Shown in pieces: positions 1 to 61,582 of a stretch of 64,000 bases of DNA. This DNA comes from Pardosa pseudoannulata (Eukaryota; Arthropoda; Arachnida; Araneae; Lycosidae): assembly GCA_032207245.1 (NCBI GenBank), contig CM063498.1:86304716-86368715 (forward strand). Reading direction: 5' to 3'. Under the pieces are notes generated by a model. The model saw only the letters and a program-made list of their open reading frames with translations, had not been told where the DNA came from and did not search any database. Every line of letters begins with the position of its first letter. Position 1 is the stretch's first letter. A program made the translations under genes and the position numbers.

Positions 1-1150
1 AATGAGTCCAGAAAATTCGTACTTTATGAGCACCAGGTTTAATACCTGGTGCTCATAAAGTAGGAATGGTTTTAAATGTAGAAATCATAAAAGTAAAAAT
101 AGCTTCCAAATTTCTTCTGTTTTGGATCGACATTTTATGAATTTTCGAACATCATACACGAATTTACTTTTTTAACTGAAGTCATTACGGATAGCTATAT
201 CTGTTATAAAACTGTTTGCATATGATAGCAAATAAAAATCTTTTTATGAAGTTCTTTTTTTTATAAATGACATCTTATGATGTTTAAAACAACAACTCGT
301 CACTAATGGGAATAAGCTTAAGAGTTGTTTAAATTATATATATATTTTTTGTTGTACCTTCAGGAGTCTATAGTTTATTAACATATTCTTTATATGATAA
401 TTCAATATATTCACCAATATATATTCAGCAGAAATGATTCTCTCGTACATTTAACACAAATTCATCAATATTTTTGGTGTAAATTGAATTAGCTTATCAA
501 AATATATTCAGCAGAAATGATTTTGGCCCTGATGGGTTATTAAAGTGGATAATATTGCTGTGTGGAGACGAAAAGTTTTTTGCTCTGCAATGATATTAAT
601 ACATGCAAATTATTTCATTAGTAATAATTTTTCCTGGAGTCTCCTCGGCAAATAGAGAATAATTACACCGTTATTGCGGATTCCTGACTTAGTACATATG
701 TAATTGTGTAAAAAAAACTGTAAGGTCGATAAAAATGTCACCGAAGTGTCTGACCTTCATGTTGTCGCTGAAATAAGAAATGCAATTGTGAATTCAGGTT
801 TTACCCTAACTAAACATAGTATGGTCTCCTTTCAATTTTTTTTTTCCCACGGTTGAATTGTCGTTTATCATTTAATAGTTTAATGAGTTTGTTGCTGGCA
901 AGATGCCTCGTTTTTTCCAGGCGTCCTAAATGCTGTAATCAGTTACGCGGTTTGGACATTCCCGTGCGGCATTATAATTATTAATACAGTTACAATATTA
1001 TTAATATGTGGCAATTTTAAAAATCTTTTTCTAAGTAATTTCTTCCCCAAATTCGTTATTTTTTCCCTGTTGGTTCTCTACGTCTTCATATAATATTATA
1101 TTCCGAAGCTTGTTTATGGAAATGAGCTTAGCTCCAAGGAAGACCAGTAA
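1..1150. other. Upstream AT-rich non-coding DNA
   Basis: No coding region or RNA gene is recognisable. It contains a perfect hairpin (21-61, listed separately) and a 19-bp direct repeat, ATATTCAGCAGAAATGATT, at 421-439 and 504-522. Otherwise it is AT-rich sequence with many stops in all frames. Confidence 0.6.
21..61. repeat. Perfect 18-bp inverted repeat (hairpin)
   Basis: Arms at 21-38 (ACTTTATGAGCACCAGGT) and 44-61 are exact reverse complements separated by the 5-base loop TTAAT. In unremarkable AT-rich DNA such a long perfect palindrome is unlikely by chance. It is not followed by a T tract, and this is a eukaryote, so a bacterial-type terminator is not the explanation. It could be a fused pair of transposon ends or a tiny palindromic insertion. 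Confidence 0.8.
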
Positions 1151-1194
1151 CCTATTATTGAGAACTAGAAATTCACTTTATTAAAGACTCCAAC

Positions 1195-2037
1195 ATTAAT
1201 AGTCGTGGAACTATCTTTAATAAGTCTGTTCAGAATTTTGCGTTTGCTGACGATATTGACATAGTCTCGCGCACTCCCGAGTTACTTAGGCTTTTACATC
1301 TCTAGAGACTGCTGCGAGCAAAATGCATCTAGCAATCAACCAAAATAAAACTAAGTACATGCCATGTGGTTATTAATAGCAACCCCTATTTTGAAATTGG
1401 GAATTACAAATTTGAAACTGTTAGCAAATTTAAATATTTAGGAACAGAAGTTAATACTCTCAATGATTTAATGCCCAAGATCCGTAGTAGAGTCACATAT
1501 TCTAACCGTTGTTTTTTCGGACTCTAACTTCACTAGCAGGAAAACGAAGATCCAAATTTACAAAAGCTTAATCAGACTCATTTTTACTTATTCTGCTGAG
1601 ACCTGTGCAATGACAGAAAAAGTAATAAATATCATTTCTGTTTTTGAAAAAAAAAATTTTGAGAAGTATTTTTGATGGCATAAAACATAATAATATCTTT
1701 AGAAGAAGAACCAACTCTGAACTCTATAAATCTTTTAAAGATCTAGATATAGTACCATATATAAGGATTCAGAGAATTAAATGGACAGAATGGATGAAGA
1801 TCGTGTAACAAAAAAGATCTTCTCGGCCAGACCATTTGGCACCCGAAAAAGAGGGAGACAATCAAGCGCAAACCGGGCTCGAAAAAGAGGGAGACCTAAG
1901 CTTAGGTGGCTCGACCGTTTGGAATCAGACTTAAGACTTTTAAAAATTACTAACTGGTTGTCCAAGGCCAGGAACAGAAGAGCTTGGAATTCGATTCTGA
2001 GGAAAGCAAGGGCCCATCCTGGGCTGTCTGGCCATTG
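1195..2037 (+). mobile_element. Decayed non-LTR retrotransposon (LINE) 3' part, reverse-transcriptase relic
   Basis: Conceptual translation with frame changes gives a reverse-transcriptase-like FADDIDIVSR segment near 1235-1275 (the FADD box carries the catalytic aspartates in this family), then KMHLAINQNKTKYM near 1321-1362 and the thumb-region motif FKYLGTEVN near 1429-1455. The 3' part (about 1781-2037) encodes residues ending AHPGLSGH after a KRGRPKLRWLDRLESDL block, which is the usual C-terminus of many arthropod LINE ORF2 proteins. At least two frameshifts and several stops make it a pseudogene. A near-duplicate AxxRKRGR block occurs twice (about 1838-1893), so the C-terminus may carry a small internal duplication. 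Clade was not determined. Confidence 0.8.
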
Positions 2038-2159
2038 AAGAAGAAGAAATTCATTTTTGATCCTTTTGTTATAATAAAGTAAAGCTGGCTAGAATAAGTG
2101 TACAAAAAAAAAAAAGTAAAAATTAAACTAGGCAAAATTTAACGGTTGTTTCTTAGTCG

Positions 2160-2595
2160 CGGCTGCAAGAGAACAACTACTTTAATGCGAAGGCATCAGA
2201 AGGCGAAATGTATAAGGCCCTGCTTTTCAATACTGCAATCCCGCGCTCGAATCTTACTGATGGCATGGATGTTCGTAGCCCTGAGGAATCGGTTTTAATC
2301 TGTTTTATACTAATTTTTTTTTTGTTAAAATTTTAGAATTATTACAGTATCTAATTTACATTAAACCCTAATATACTACATCAAGTTCGAATTTTTTAAA
2401 GAATACTTTATATAGGAAATCTGATATGTATTCAAAATATAACACTGCAATAAAAGAAATAAAATTTGCGACTCCGTGCGCTTTTTTAAATCTGTCCTTT
2501 AAATAAGACGTAGGATTCAATAGGTTAAACAGTAGACCCCGGTCCTCGTGTTGAAGGAAAATAAATAAGTACTTCAAACCAAAACCAACTGAGGT
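2160..2595 (+). repeat. Degenerate tRNA-derived SINE, split by an insertion
   Basis: 2215-2305 matches the middle of the window's SINE family (CTCGAATCTTACTG, then GGCATGGATGTTCGTAGCC and GAATCGG). 2523-2595 matches its 3' part (AGACCCCGGTC, CCTCGTGTTG, CAAACCAAAACCAAC). About 215 bp of unrelated AT-rich sequence (roughly 2306-2522) separates the two halves, so the copy was interrupted after insertion. Confidence 0.55.
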
Positions 2596-3247
2596 AAAAG
2601 CTTAGTGCCTATCTAATGTGTTCTACTTTATTCTCGTAGTCTTATGATGTTGCTTTACACATATATATCTTGTTGTATTCTCACGCAACCTTTATTTTTT
2701 CTCTCTCTCTCTCTCACAAACACACATATATGTAGAATGTGTGGAATGGATCGATCTCGAAAAACAAATATCTTCTTAATTAAAATGTGTTATTCATTTT
2801 AAATTAGAAGGCTCACCAGTTAATTAAAACTTTTATTGAAAAGGACATTTAAAGCATTAGCTGTGTAGAAGTTAACGTTCTTTATTTAATGTAATAGTTT
2901 TTTTTTAAATATCTATTTCGTAAAATTAGAACAATTCATAGTAATTTTACAAGAGTATAATAAAAGTTTTTCTTGAACATTTAATTCCCTTAGCTAGAGA
3001 TTAAACGCTGTGTTTATTTTATTAAATCTTCAGGAAATGATCTTTTTATCTCCTCTTAATAGCTTACTCATTTTACAAATGTCACCTTATTGACTACTAG
3101 GTCGTTCGACTTCAACTGCTCTCTTACACTTCGATAAAATGAATTGCAGGGATTAAATGGAGATCAGTCTAGGCCAAACAGATGCAGTTCACTTATATGT
3201 TATATCCGGCTTGGCATAGATCTTATAATAGTAGTAGAAATCTTCAG
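2596..3247. other. Non-coding AT-rich DNA
   Basis: Nothing is recognised except a short (CT)n/(CA)n/(TA)n microsatellite at about 2700-2732. Confidence 0.5.
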
Positions 3248-3260
3248 TGTCACTGTTTAA

Positions 3261-3391
3261 GTTTGATTTGGAGTGCTACGGTCTACTTTTTGCAACACGA
3301 GGGCTAATGAGACAGGGACTTACTGCTTAAAGCCGATTCCGAACGGCTACGAACTTCCATGCCACAGTGGGGTTCGAACCCACGAACTCCT
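3261..3391 (-). repeat. 5'-truncated SINE copy with target-site duplication
   Basis: Reverse-strand copy of the tRNA-derived SINE. It retains the B-box (GGGTTCGAACCCCAC on the minus strand) and the conserved body (GTAGCCGTTCGGAATCGGC, CCCTCGTGTTGCAAAAAGTAG) but lacks the A-box half, which is the 5' truncation expected of LINE-mediated insertion. The 13-bp duplication TGTCACTGTTTAA flanks it at 3248-3260 and 3392-3404. Confidence 0.85.
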
Positions 3392-3539
3392 TGTCACTGT
3401 TTAAAAAAAAGATTATTTAAAATCGTGTTCATTTTTGGCATATGCAAACATGTTCTTAGAAATTAAAATATTGTATTTATTTATTTATTTTTGCATATGT
3501 GTCATATATTTGTGAGAAATTTAAATGAAAGCAATATCT

Positions 3540-3728
3540 TGGCTGAGGTGATAGTCAATGAATGGGTAGAGTGCTGCTCTTCGGTACTAGAGATCGCCGG
3601 TTCGAATCTTACTGTAGGCATGGATGATCATAGCCGATCGGAAAAAAAACTTTAAGCAGTAGGTTCCGGTCTCACCAGCCCTCTTGTAGCTAACCGGTTG
3701 ACCGTGGCATTTCAAACCAAACCAAACG
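3540..3728 (+). repeat. Diverged SINE copy
   Basis: It keeps the A-box region (AATGGGTAGAGTGCTG), the B-box (CCGGTTCGAATCTTACT), GGCATGGATGATCATAGCC, AAGCAGTAGGTTCCGGTCTC and the CCAAACCAAAC tail. It is clearly older than the copies at 9073, 34135, 35130 and 43891, and no target-site duplication is evident. Confidence 0.8.
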
Positions 3729-4311
3729 ATCTAAAACTCTTGCATAAGCAATAAAATAAATAAATAAATAAAAATAAATGAAATAATCATATATGTATAC
3801 ATAGACATACATGTGTGTATGTATATGCTGTAATAAATTTTCATAAAATCATTAAAACATACTTATTTTCAATTTATATATAAAGTTTTAAAATTACAAA
3901 CAATATTTTGAAAGAATTTAAATTTATTGCTTACGAATTTATATTAAGTACAGTAGAGGAGCTCGTATATTCCACTTCATTATAATAGTCAGGAATTTAT
4001 GGAAAACGGGAACGTACTCTTGATTGATTGGGGAACTTTTAGAAATAAATTTTCACAATTTTTCTTTCAGGAATAATTGAGTTTTAATATAAATAATTTT
4101 AGTCTGCCAATTTTTTTTTTCTGACCCACTTGTGAAAAAGTTTACCCATTATTGGCATAGATCATTTTTCTCCATAAATCGATATCGCGATCTTCTTAAT
4201 ATCACTAGTAGACCAAGCCACAAGTTGTCATAACATAACATCAGCTTACTCCATCTCTGTGTTAGAGGAGAAAGGTGGGTTATGAGGGAGAGCTCTACAG
4301 TTTACATATTT
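3729..4311. other. Non-coding AT-rich DNA
   Basis: Short TAAA and TATG microsatellite-like tracts follow the SINE (about 3750-3830). No genes are seen. Confidence 0.5.
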
Positions 4312-5445
4312 TTTGTAATTTAATTTATTAATTTGCTTAATTTTATTGAATAATTCTTTGTTGATAAAGTCTAATTTGCAAATATTAGTATTAGATTTTT
4401 TTTTTAGTCATATTTATTCTATGAAGCAGTTGTAATTTCGACTTTAAATTTCAGGGAATTTTCATTAAGATAAGAAAAAAATTGTATTCAGAATCGAAGT
4501 ATAATTCATGCTACTAATATTATATTTTGTTGACATAGAATAAGATTGTTATAAACACATGAAAAAAAATCTGTTTAATGGAAATTAATCTTTATTATTT
4601 TTTGAAATTTGGTTATAATATTTCTAGGGCAAAATTACTTCTTGAAAAAAAAAAAAATGTACTTATATGTGGAGTAAAATTTATATTTTTCAGTATCATT
4701 TGTAATTTGATTATTTATTATTTGCTTACTTTTGTTGAATAATTCTTAAATAAATTTTTGGTAGTTACAAAAATCTAGATAGAAAATAGTAGTAGTAGAA
4801 TTATTTAGGAAAAAATTGTATTCAGAATCTAAGTATGATTTATGCTACTAAAATTATATTTTGTTGACTTAGAATAAGATTGTTATAAACACGTGAAAAG
4901 AAAATCTGTTTAATGCAAATTAATCTTTATTATTTTTTGAAATTTGGTTATAATATTTCTAGGGCAAAATTACTTCTTAAAAAAAATTTACTTATGTGGA
5001 GTAAAATTTATATTTTCGGTATCATTTGTAATTTGATTATTTATTATTTGCTTACTTTTGTTGAATAATTCTTAAATAAATTTTTGGTAGTTAGAAAATT
5101 CTAGATAGAAAATAGTAGTAGTAGAATTATTTTCCTTGTTGAATCATATCCATTCTCATGAGGTCTTTGGTTGCAGATTCAACTTTTAATTCCATTCTCT
5201 TCATGGGATTTTTCATTAAGAGAGAAAAAAATTTGTAATCTGAATCTAGGTAGTATAATACATACTATTAAAATTATATTTTTTTAGACTTAGAATAGTA
5301 TTTTTATAAATGCATGCAAAAAAACCATCTGTTTAATGCATACTAATCTCTATAAATTTTTGAAATTTGGTTATGATATTTCTAGAAAAAAATTACCTCC
5401 GGAGAAAATTGATTTATTAGTGGAGTAAGATTAATATTTTTTAAG
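4312..5445. repeat. Three-copy tandem repeat, unit about 330-415 bp
   Basis: Copies start near 4312, 4697 and 5023. Shared landmarks in order are: TGTTGAATAATTCTTAAATAAA; TAGTAGTAGAATTATT (copies 1-2 boundary and 3); AAAAAATTGTATTCAGAATC (about 4476, 4811, 5224); TTATATTTTGTTGACTTAGAATAAGATTG; AATTTGGTTATAATATTTCTAG; and a closing GTGGAGTAAAATTTATATTTT. Copies 1 and 2 are close in sequence. Copy 2 lacks an internal 70-80 bp segment (ending TTTTCATTAAGA) that copies 1 and 3 retain. There is no coding potential. Confidence 0.85.
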
Positions 5446-5676
5446 TAAATTTCTTTATTTGAAACAAAATCATGTGTACCACAAGTTTGTGAGAAAGGTA
5501 TATTTCGATGAAATTGCTTTTGAATGACATCATACTTAAAGCATAACAATTTTTTAACTGTCTAGGTTTCATTTGGATTTTAAATTCTCTGGTACAGTCA
5601 GTATGTTTGCTACCAGTCATAATTACTAAATAAAGCAATTAAAATCTCTTGATACTGCTGACTGCTACTTAATTAA

Positions 5677-6594
5677 CACTAGAATTACGGTGGTCTTTGT
5701 ATACCTATTACAGCGGATGTCATTTGACCCCTTGATAAGATATCCACATATTTCTCTATATGATATAATATATTTGTAAAAAATAAATTAAAATAAAGCA
5801 AATTATGATAACTAAAGTTTGTTTTTAAAAATATACAGACTTTGCAGGTATGTAGGATTAATTAAACGATTTACTACGTTTTCTCCTAAACTTTGATCAC
5901 TTGGTCTCATTTCATCTTTTCCTAAATATGAAAATCCATTCAATAAGTATTTTGTCCTAACTTCTACTGCTAGCCAAAATTTTATTCCTAATTTATCTAG
6001 GTTGTTAGGCATATACTGCAAAAAACGGCATCTTGTTTTTGTAGGGAATAACTGTTCATCAAATGTAATATTTTCATTTGGTTTGTAGCAAAGCTTACAG
6101 TTGTCTATAAAAGTATTCCATACCTCAGATATTAGTGTAAATTTATCACACTGCAAATACCTTGTTAGTTTATTTTCAAAATGAAGAAATTTCATAACTT
6201 TCGGAAACCTGTCTCTACTCATAGTTTCATGAAAAAAATTTGGTCCCCGATTCTTGGCCCGCAAACTAAGAATTGGTAAGCCCTTTGTGGCTAATGCACT
6301 CTTACGTACAACAATGCTATGAATGCTTCCAGTTCTGCTAATAAAATAGTGAAAGAGTCATTATAAAGTTTATACTTGTCTTCAACATCAGTATATAGCC
6401 TGCTGTATTTTTAGGTATAATCATTTGTTAGGGCTAAAATAAAAACACGATTTTCTTGAAATCTTTACTATTTCGTAAATCACAATGATTTAGAAAAAGT
6501 CAAGAAAGGATTAAGATATTTGCAAAAAAATAGGAGAGCTGTCACAGATAAAAGTTCGCTAGGTGTCAAAATGACCCCTTCCGTAATTCTAGTG
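5677..6594 (-). mobile_element. piggyBac-like transposon, internally deleted, TTAA-flanked
   Basis: The element is bounded by exact 14-bp terminal inverted repeats, CACTAGAATTACGG at 5677-5690 and its reverse complement at 6581-6594. They sit directly inside the target duplication TTAA (5673-5676 and 6595-6598), the hallmark of the piggyBac superfamily. Subterminal motifs GTCATTTGACCCC (5719-5731) and GTCAAAATGACCCC (6565-6578) are related. At 918 bp it is far shorter than an autonomous element, so it is a deletion derivative carrying only part of the transposase. Confidence 0.93.
5812..6264 (-). pseudogene. piggyBac transposase fragment (DDE_Tnp_1_7 type)
   Basis: The 150 residues on the minus strand correspond to the N-terminal half of the catalytic domain. 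They include MSRDRFPKVMKFLHFENK (the block preceding the catalytic core) and TFDEQLFPTKTRCRF, where the aspartate of FDEQ is the first acidic catalytic residue of the family. LGIKFWLAVEV follows. Full transposases have roughly 550-600 residues, so the remaining catalytic aspartates and the C-terminal cysteine-rich domain are missing. The frame stays open a little upstream of the first Met (residues like KGLPILSL), so that Met is probably not the original start. It is non-functional by itself. Confidence 0.9.
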
Positions 6595-6598
6595 TTAA

Positions 6599-7177
6599 CA
6601 ATCTTTGAAGAGAATTTAGTTGGCTTTGCTTGACTCTACAAATTTTGTATTAAGGAGCTAATTTAACTTTATAAGAAATGCCTATATATAAGAAATAATT
6701 GCTATACATTCTCAAAATTAATACAATGATAATAAAACAAGCAAAGTATAAATTTCTTACGTTTATCTTGCAACCAAAAAATCTTAATTTTGCTTTAGCA
6801 TAATGATCTAGTAAATTTTTCAAGTTTTTAAATTGTCTGAAGTTTTTTAAAAATTAATATCTAGAAAATTGAAGAATTTTAGTTGCTAACAGTGTTGCAT
6901 AATTTTAGGAAGGGTTCTTTGGCTGACACTTTTATCATTTTAAAAATACTCTTTATTTCAGAGGATATATTTTAAGAATATTTTTTGAAAAATTGTAAAA
7001 CAAATGGACTAAGATATTGAAAGAGTGTTAACTGATATTTATTTGTATGTTGATGACTGATATTTTTATTTATACACATATTTTAGAGTTTGAAAATTAA
7101 TAATTATATAAAAAAAATAAATTCATATTAATATATTTTTTCTAGTTTCATTAAATATTCATTATTTGTTTTTCCAG
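6599..7177. other. Non-coding DNA just upstream of the first coding exon
   Basis: AT-rich sequence with no recognised repeat. A pyrimidine-rich tract ending in TTTTTCCAG (about 7165-7177) looks like a 3' splice site, so this stretch is most likely the last part of an intron in the 5' UTR. The promoter and the non-coding first exon(s) were not identified. Confidence 0.6.
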
Positions 7178-7222
7178 GTTTTTGCATCAGCAGAGTAAGC
7201 TGTTGATCACAGCTGAAATGCA
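7178..7222 (+). other. 5' untranslated part of the first coding exon (candidate)
   Basis: A good acceptor (pyrimidine tract then CAG) ends at 7177, leaving about 45 nt of leader before the ATG at 7223. Alternative AG acceptors lie at 7189-7190 and 7192-7193. The leader contains an out-of-frame ATG at 7218 that overlaps the main start (see findings). Confidence 0.6.
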
Positions 7223-57944
<50,722 letters not shown>

Positions 57945-60590
57945 GTAGGTACAAGAATGTAGTATTAACATTTATGTGTTTGAACTGATGTTTTTATTAT
58001 TATTCGAAATGTAACATTTCTGTTTAGTTTATCATGTTTTTATAATTGTATAAATTTATTGTTAGTGTTAAAATTATATGTAACCTGCCTTCATTTTCTT
58101 TTTGATTTACAGTTTAATGTTAAAAAAGACACTGCAAATAAAATTTTAATAATCTTCAAATGTTCTAAATAAGCTTGTAATGTGCCATTAGACTTTCCTC
58201 TATGTAGTTTATTTAAAAATTTAGAACAGAAGGCAAATTCCTATTTAAATGAATTTTATATTTAAGTTTACAAATTTATGTATTACAGTTTTTTGCTCCC
58301 CTTCCCTCTTTAAAAAAGGCTCATTTCATATTTAGCATTGTAGTTAATAGAGCCCATTGAAAATTTTTGTTGTCCTTCAGTTTTGCTTAATTTGTATCCT
58401 AAATTATCAGACAAAAAGGGAAAAAAATTATGAAAAATTTACATGTTATAAAAGTTATCATAGAACAGAGATAAATCTAATGACACACATATAAATATTG
58501 TGTAACTGAACTTTTTGCTGTAATTTATTTTTTAATTATCTTTATTTTCAACTAGTTTGAGAAATGGTAGTTTTTAATTTTATATTTAATTATTATTTTA
58601 TTTCTTTTATCAGTTGATATATCTTTGAAATGTATACAATATTTTTATATTGGATATGTTTTACTAAATTAATAAGAGCATTCTTTTTTAATTCTTGTTA
58701 TATGAATGACTTGGATATCTATGCTAATGAATATATTTCATGCTTCATAGAATTAAATACTTATTAGAATTGAAATTAAAGTCTCCATGAAACAAAATTT
58801 TGTGTTATCTTTGTTTTAATTTCTGTAATTAAATGTTGTGGAATATTTTAAAAGCATTTACCTCTGAATTACATTTCAGGAACAGTGGCTTTTATAACTT
58901 TGTGAACTGTAAGGTATTTATTTCCATGCAAAGTTTTAAAATGCATGTTTTGAATTCCCTCAATTGTGGGAGTTTGAAAAGTTTTCTCAGTAATTAGAAA
59001 ATGTGTTGTTTTGGAATATTAACAATTGTTTGGTGTGACATTTAGTAACAAAAATGATTTCTCTCTATTGGTTTTTGATATTAATAAAGTAATTTTTTTT
59101 CAGGGTGTGTAAGTTTTTTTAAGTTTGAAATTTAAAAAAAAATTATGCTGTTGTTTTGAATATTATATAATCTAATGTATTTATTTCTTTTAACATTTTC
59201 TGCCCTGCTTTTACTTGAAAAACATATTGGGTGAGTTTAACAAAAGTCCTTAGTCTCTGTGTACCATGGTGATGGATGCTGCTTTTGCCTGAAGCACAGC
59301 TCTCTGCATGTTTTTATCTCTGGTTTCATATTTATTATGCAGCAGACTTCAAAATATATCAGGCATTGTTTCATATCAATTTTTTAAAAAAACTTTTGTG
59401 TAAGTTTAGATTTGTAAACTGTTTTAAACTCTTAAAATTGAATCATGCATATTTGGTGGGTATATTAACAACAGGTAACAAATATATTATACTTCTTTAA
59501 TAGTTTGGCTATTTTAGCCTATAACTCGTGTGTGCAATAAATTTGGTTGCCCACTATCAATACAAATTACTTGTAGATTCATAACTTAATCCAATATTAG
59601 AAACTTACTATTATATTTATACTACATCTCCATGTGCAGAAGGTCATTTGCTTTTCATGGATACAATTTTGTATTTTTGTGTGTCTAAGCTCATTGCGAT
59701 AAATATTTGGTATTATCATTGTAATCACTTGCTACTGTGCTGTTTGGAGTGTAGATTAAAGGATTTTTTAAAAGTTTCCAAAAATGGATAGATGACTGAA
59801 AGGTTATGTAAATGTACTTTCCAAGAAAGAGTGTTAGTATTAGAAACTGGAATTACTCTTTTTTCTTGCGAATCCCTGTAATGTGCAATGTGTTTTCTCA
59901 TCTTTTATCTTAAATTATTGAAAAAGTTTATAAAATTTTTAAGGAAATCCTAGTTTGTTGATGCAAATGAATAAATCAATCTAAGTATTTTCATTAGTAA
60001 TAGAAAGGATTACAGAATAAGTTTTTTTTCTTTTTTAAAATATAAAATTAATTTAATCTTAGTTGGGTTTTTATAGGAAAGTTTTATATTTTAAAAGCTC
60101 TCCAGGCAAATTAACATGTTATTATCAATTGATTACATGTCAAATTTTAGTATTTTAGAAAAAAGTGTTAAATTTACATGCCAGGCTTAAAAGTTTTCTG
60201 CACAATTAACAGAAAAGTTTTAAGTTCTTGCATTTATTTTTGAAGTCTGTTGTATAAAAAAAGTCTTTTGCATGTAAATTATTGTTATTTTATGGGTAAT
60301 GCCTTTTAATCTACAACTATTTGCATCTAAGTGCAGTTACAAACAAGAAAGAAAAAGTTTTAAGATTCTTTTATATTAATTATGTGAATTGAAATGTTTT
60401 AGATTAAAAGGTATGATTTGATCATTTATATTTCTTACTTTGCATGTGTTTATTTTCCTTGTGATTGTTACATGGCATTAGTAATTTTGTTTAATTTGGA
60501 GAATGGTTTTACCTTCCTAGTTCACTTTTTTGCATGTACCTTTTGTGCTCCTTCTTTTTCTCCACCTTTACTTTTCTGCTCGTTTATCAG
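57945..60590 (+). other. Intron 33 (up to the candidate exon)
   Basis: 2.65 kb, AT-rich. Nothing is recognised. Open frames at 59276-59500 and 60418-60651 are not supported, apart from the overlapping candidate exon. Confidence 0.65.
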
Positions 60591-60656
60591 AAGCAACTTT
60601 TGCATGCTAGGGTGTTCTGGGCACAAGGGCAAAATGCTACAGTTGAGCTAACTGAT
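60591..60656 (+). CDS. Candidate extra Itpr exon 34 (66 nt, 22 residues, phase 0 to 0)
   Basis: A strong pyrimidine tract (about 60549-60587) and TATCAG precede an open 66-nt segment encoding KQLLHARVFWAQGQ then NATVELTD, followed by donor GTGAGT. It fits phase 0 on the left and keeps phase 0 on the right, so insertion would be frame-neutral. The residues do not match the conserved sequence that follows STTVQ in known IP3 receptors, so it would be an added, probably alternatively used, segment of the modulatory domain. It could be a chance pseudo-exon. A local rise in GC relative to the intron supports it slightly. Gene assignment is by position and phase only. Confidence 0.5.
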
Positions 60657-60799
60657 GTGAGTATGCACTGTTTGGCCATTAGTAAATATGTAATCAATCT
60701 TGCTTTGATGCTAAATGATTATAATATGCTTATTAAGTGATTTTAACATTTTATTTTGAAAATTCTTATGTTGGAAACCTATTTTTTATTTTATATTAA

Positions 60800-60958
60800 C
60801 CCTTTGTATCTTGACAACCCTGAATGAAAAAATATTTCTTTTTCGCGTTAGATTACATTATTTGTAGCATGTGAAAATTAATTTTAAAAATTTAAAGTAT
60901 AAAAATGAAATTTTTTAGTCAGTATTTTCTACACATATATGTATGTATGTATGTGCAT

Positions 60959-61003
<45 letters not shown>

Positions 61004-61489
61004 TATATGTATATGTATATGTGCATATATGTATATGTATATGTGCATATATGTATATGTATATGTGCATATATGTATATGTGCATATATGTATATGTAT
61101 ATGTGCATATATGTATATGTATATGTGCATATATGTATATGTATATGTGCATATATGTATATGTATATGTGCATATATGTATATGTATATATGCATATAT
61201 GTGTATATGTATATGTGCATATATATATGTATATGTGCATATATGTATATATATGTATATGTGCATATATGTATATATATGTATATGTGTATATATGTAT
61301 ATATATGTATATGTGCATATATGTAAATGTATATATATATGTATATGTGCATATATGTGTATATGTATCTGTGCATATATGTGCATATATTTATATATAT
61401 GTATATGTGCATATATGTATATATGCTTATATGTATATATATGTATATATATGTATATGTGCATATATGTATATACATGTATATGTGCA

Positions 61490-61582
<93 letters not shown>

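Noticed and set aside
421..522. 19-bp direct repeat as a transposon target duplication
   Set aside because: The 64 bp between copies has no terminal repeats or element-like structure; the match is more simply a small local duplication.
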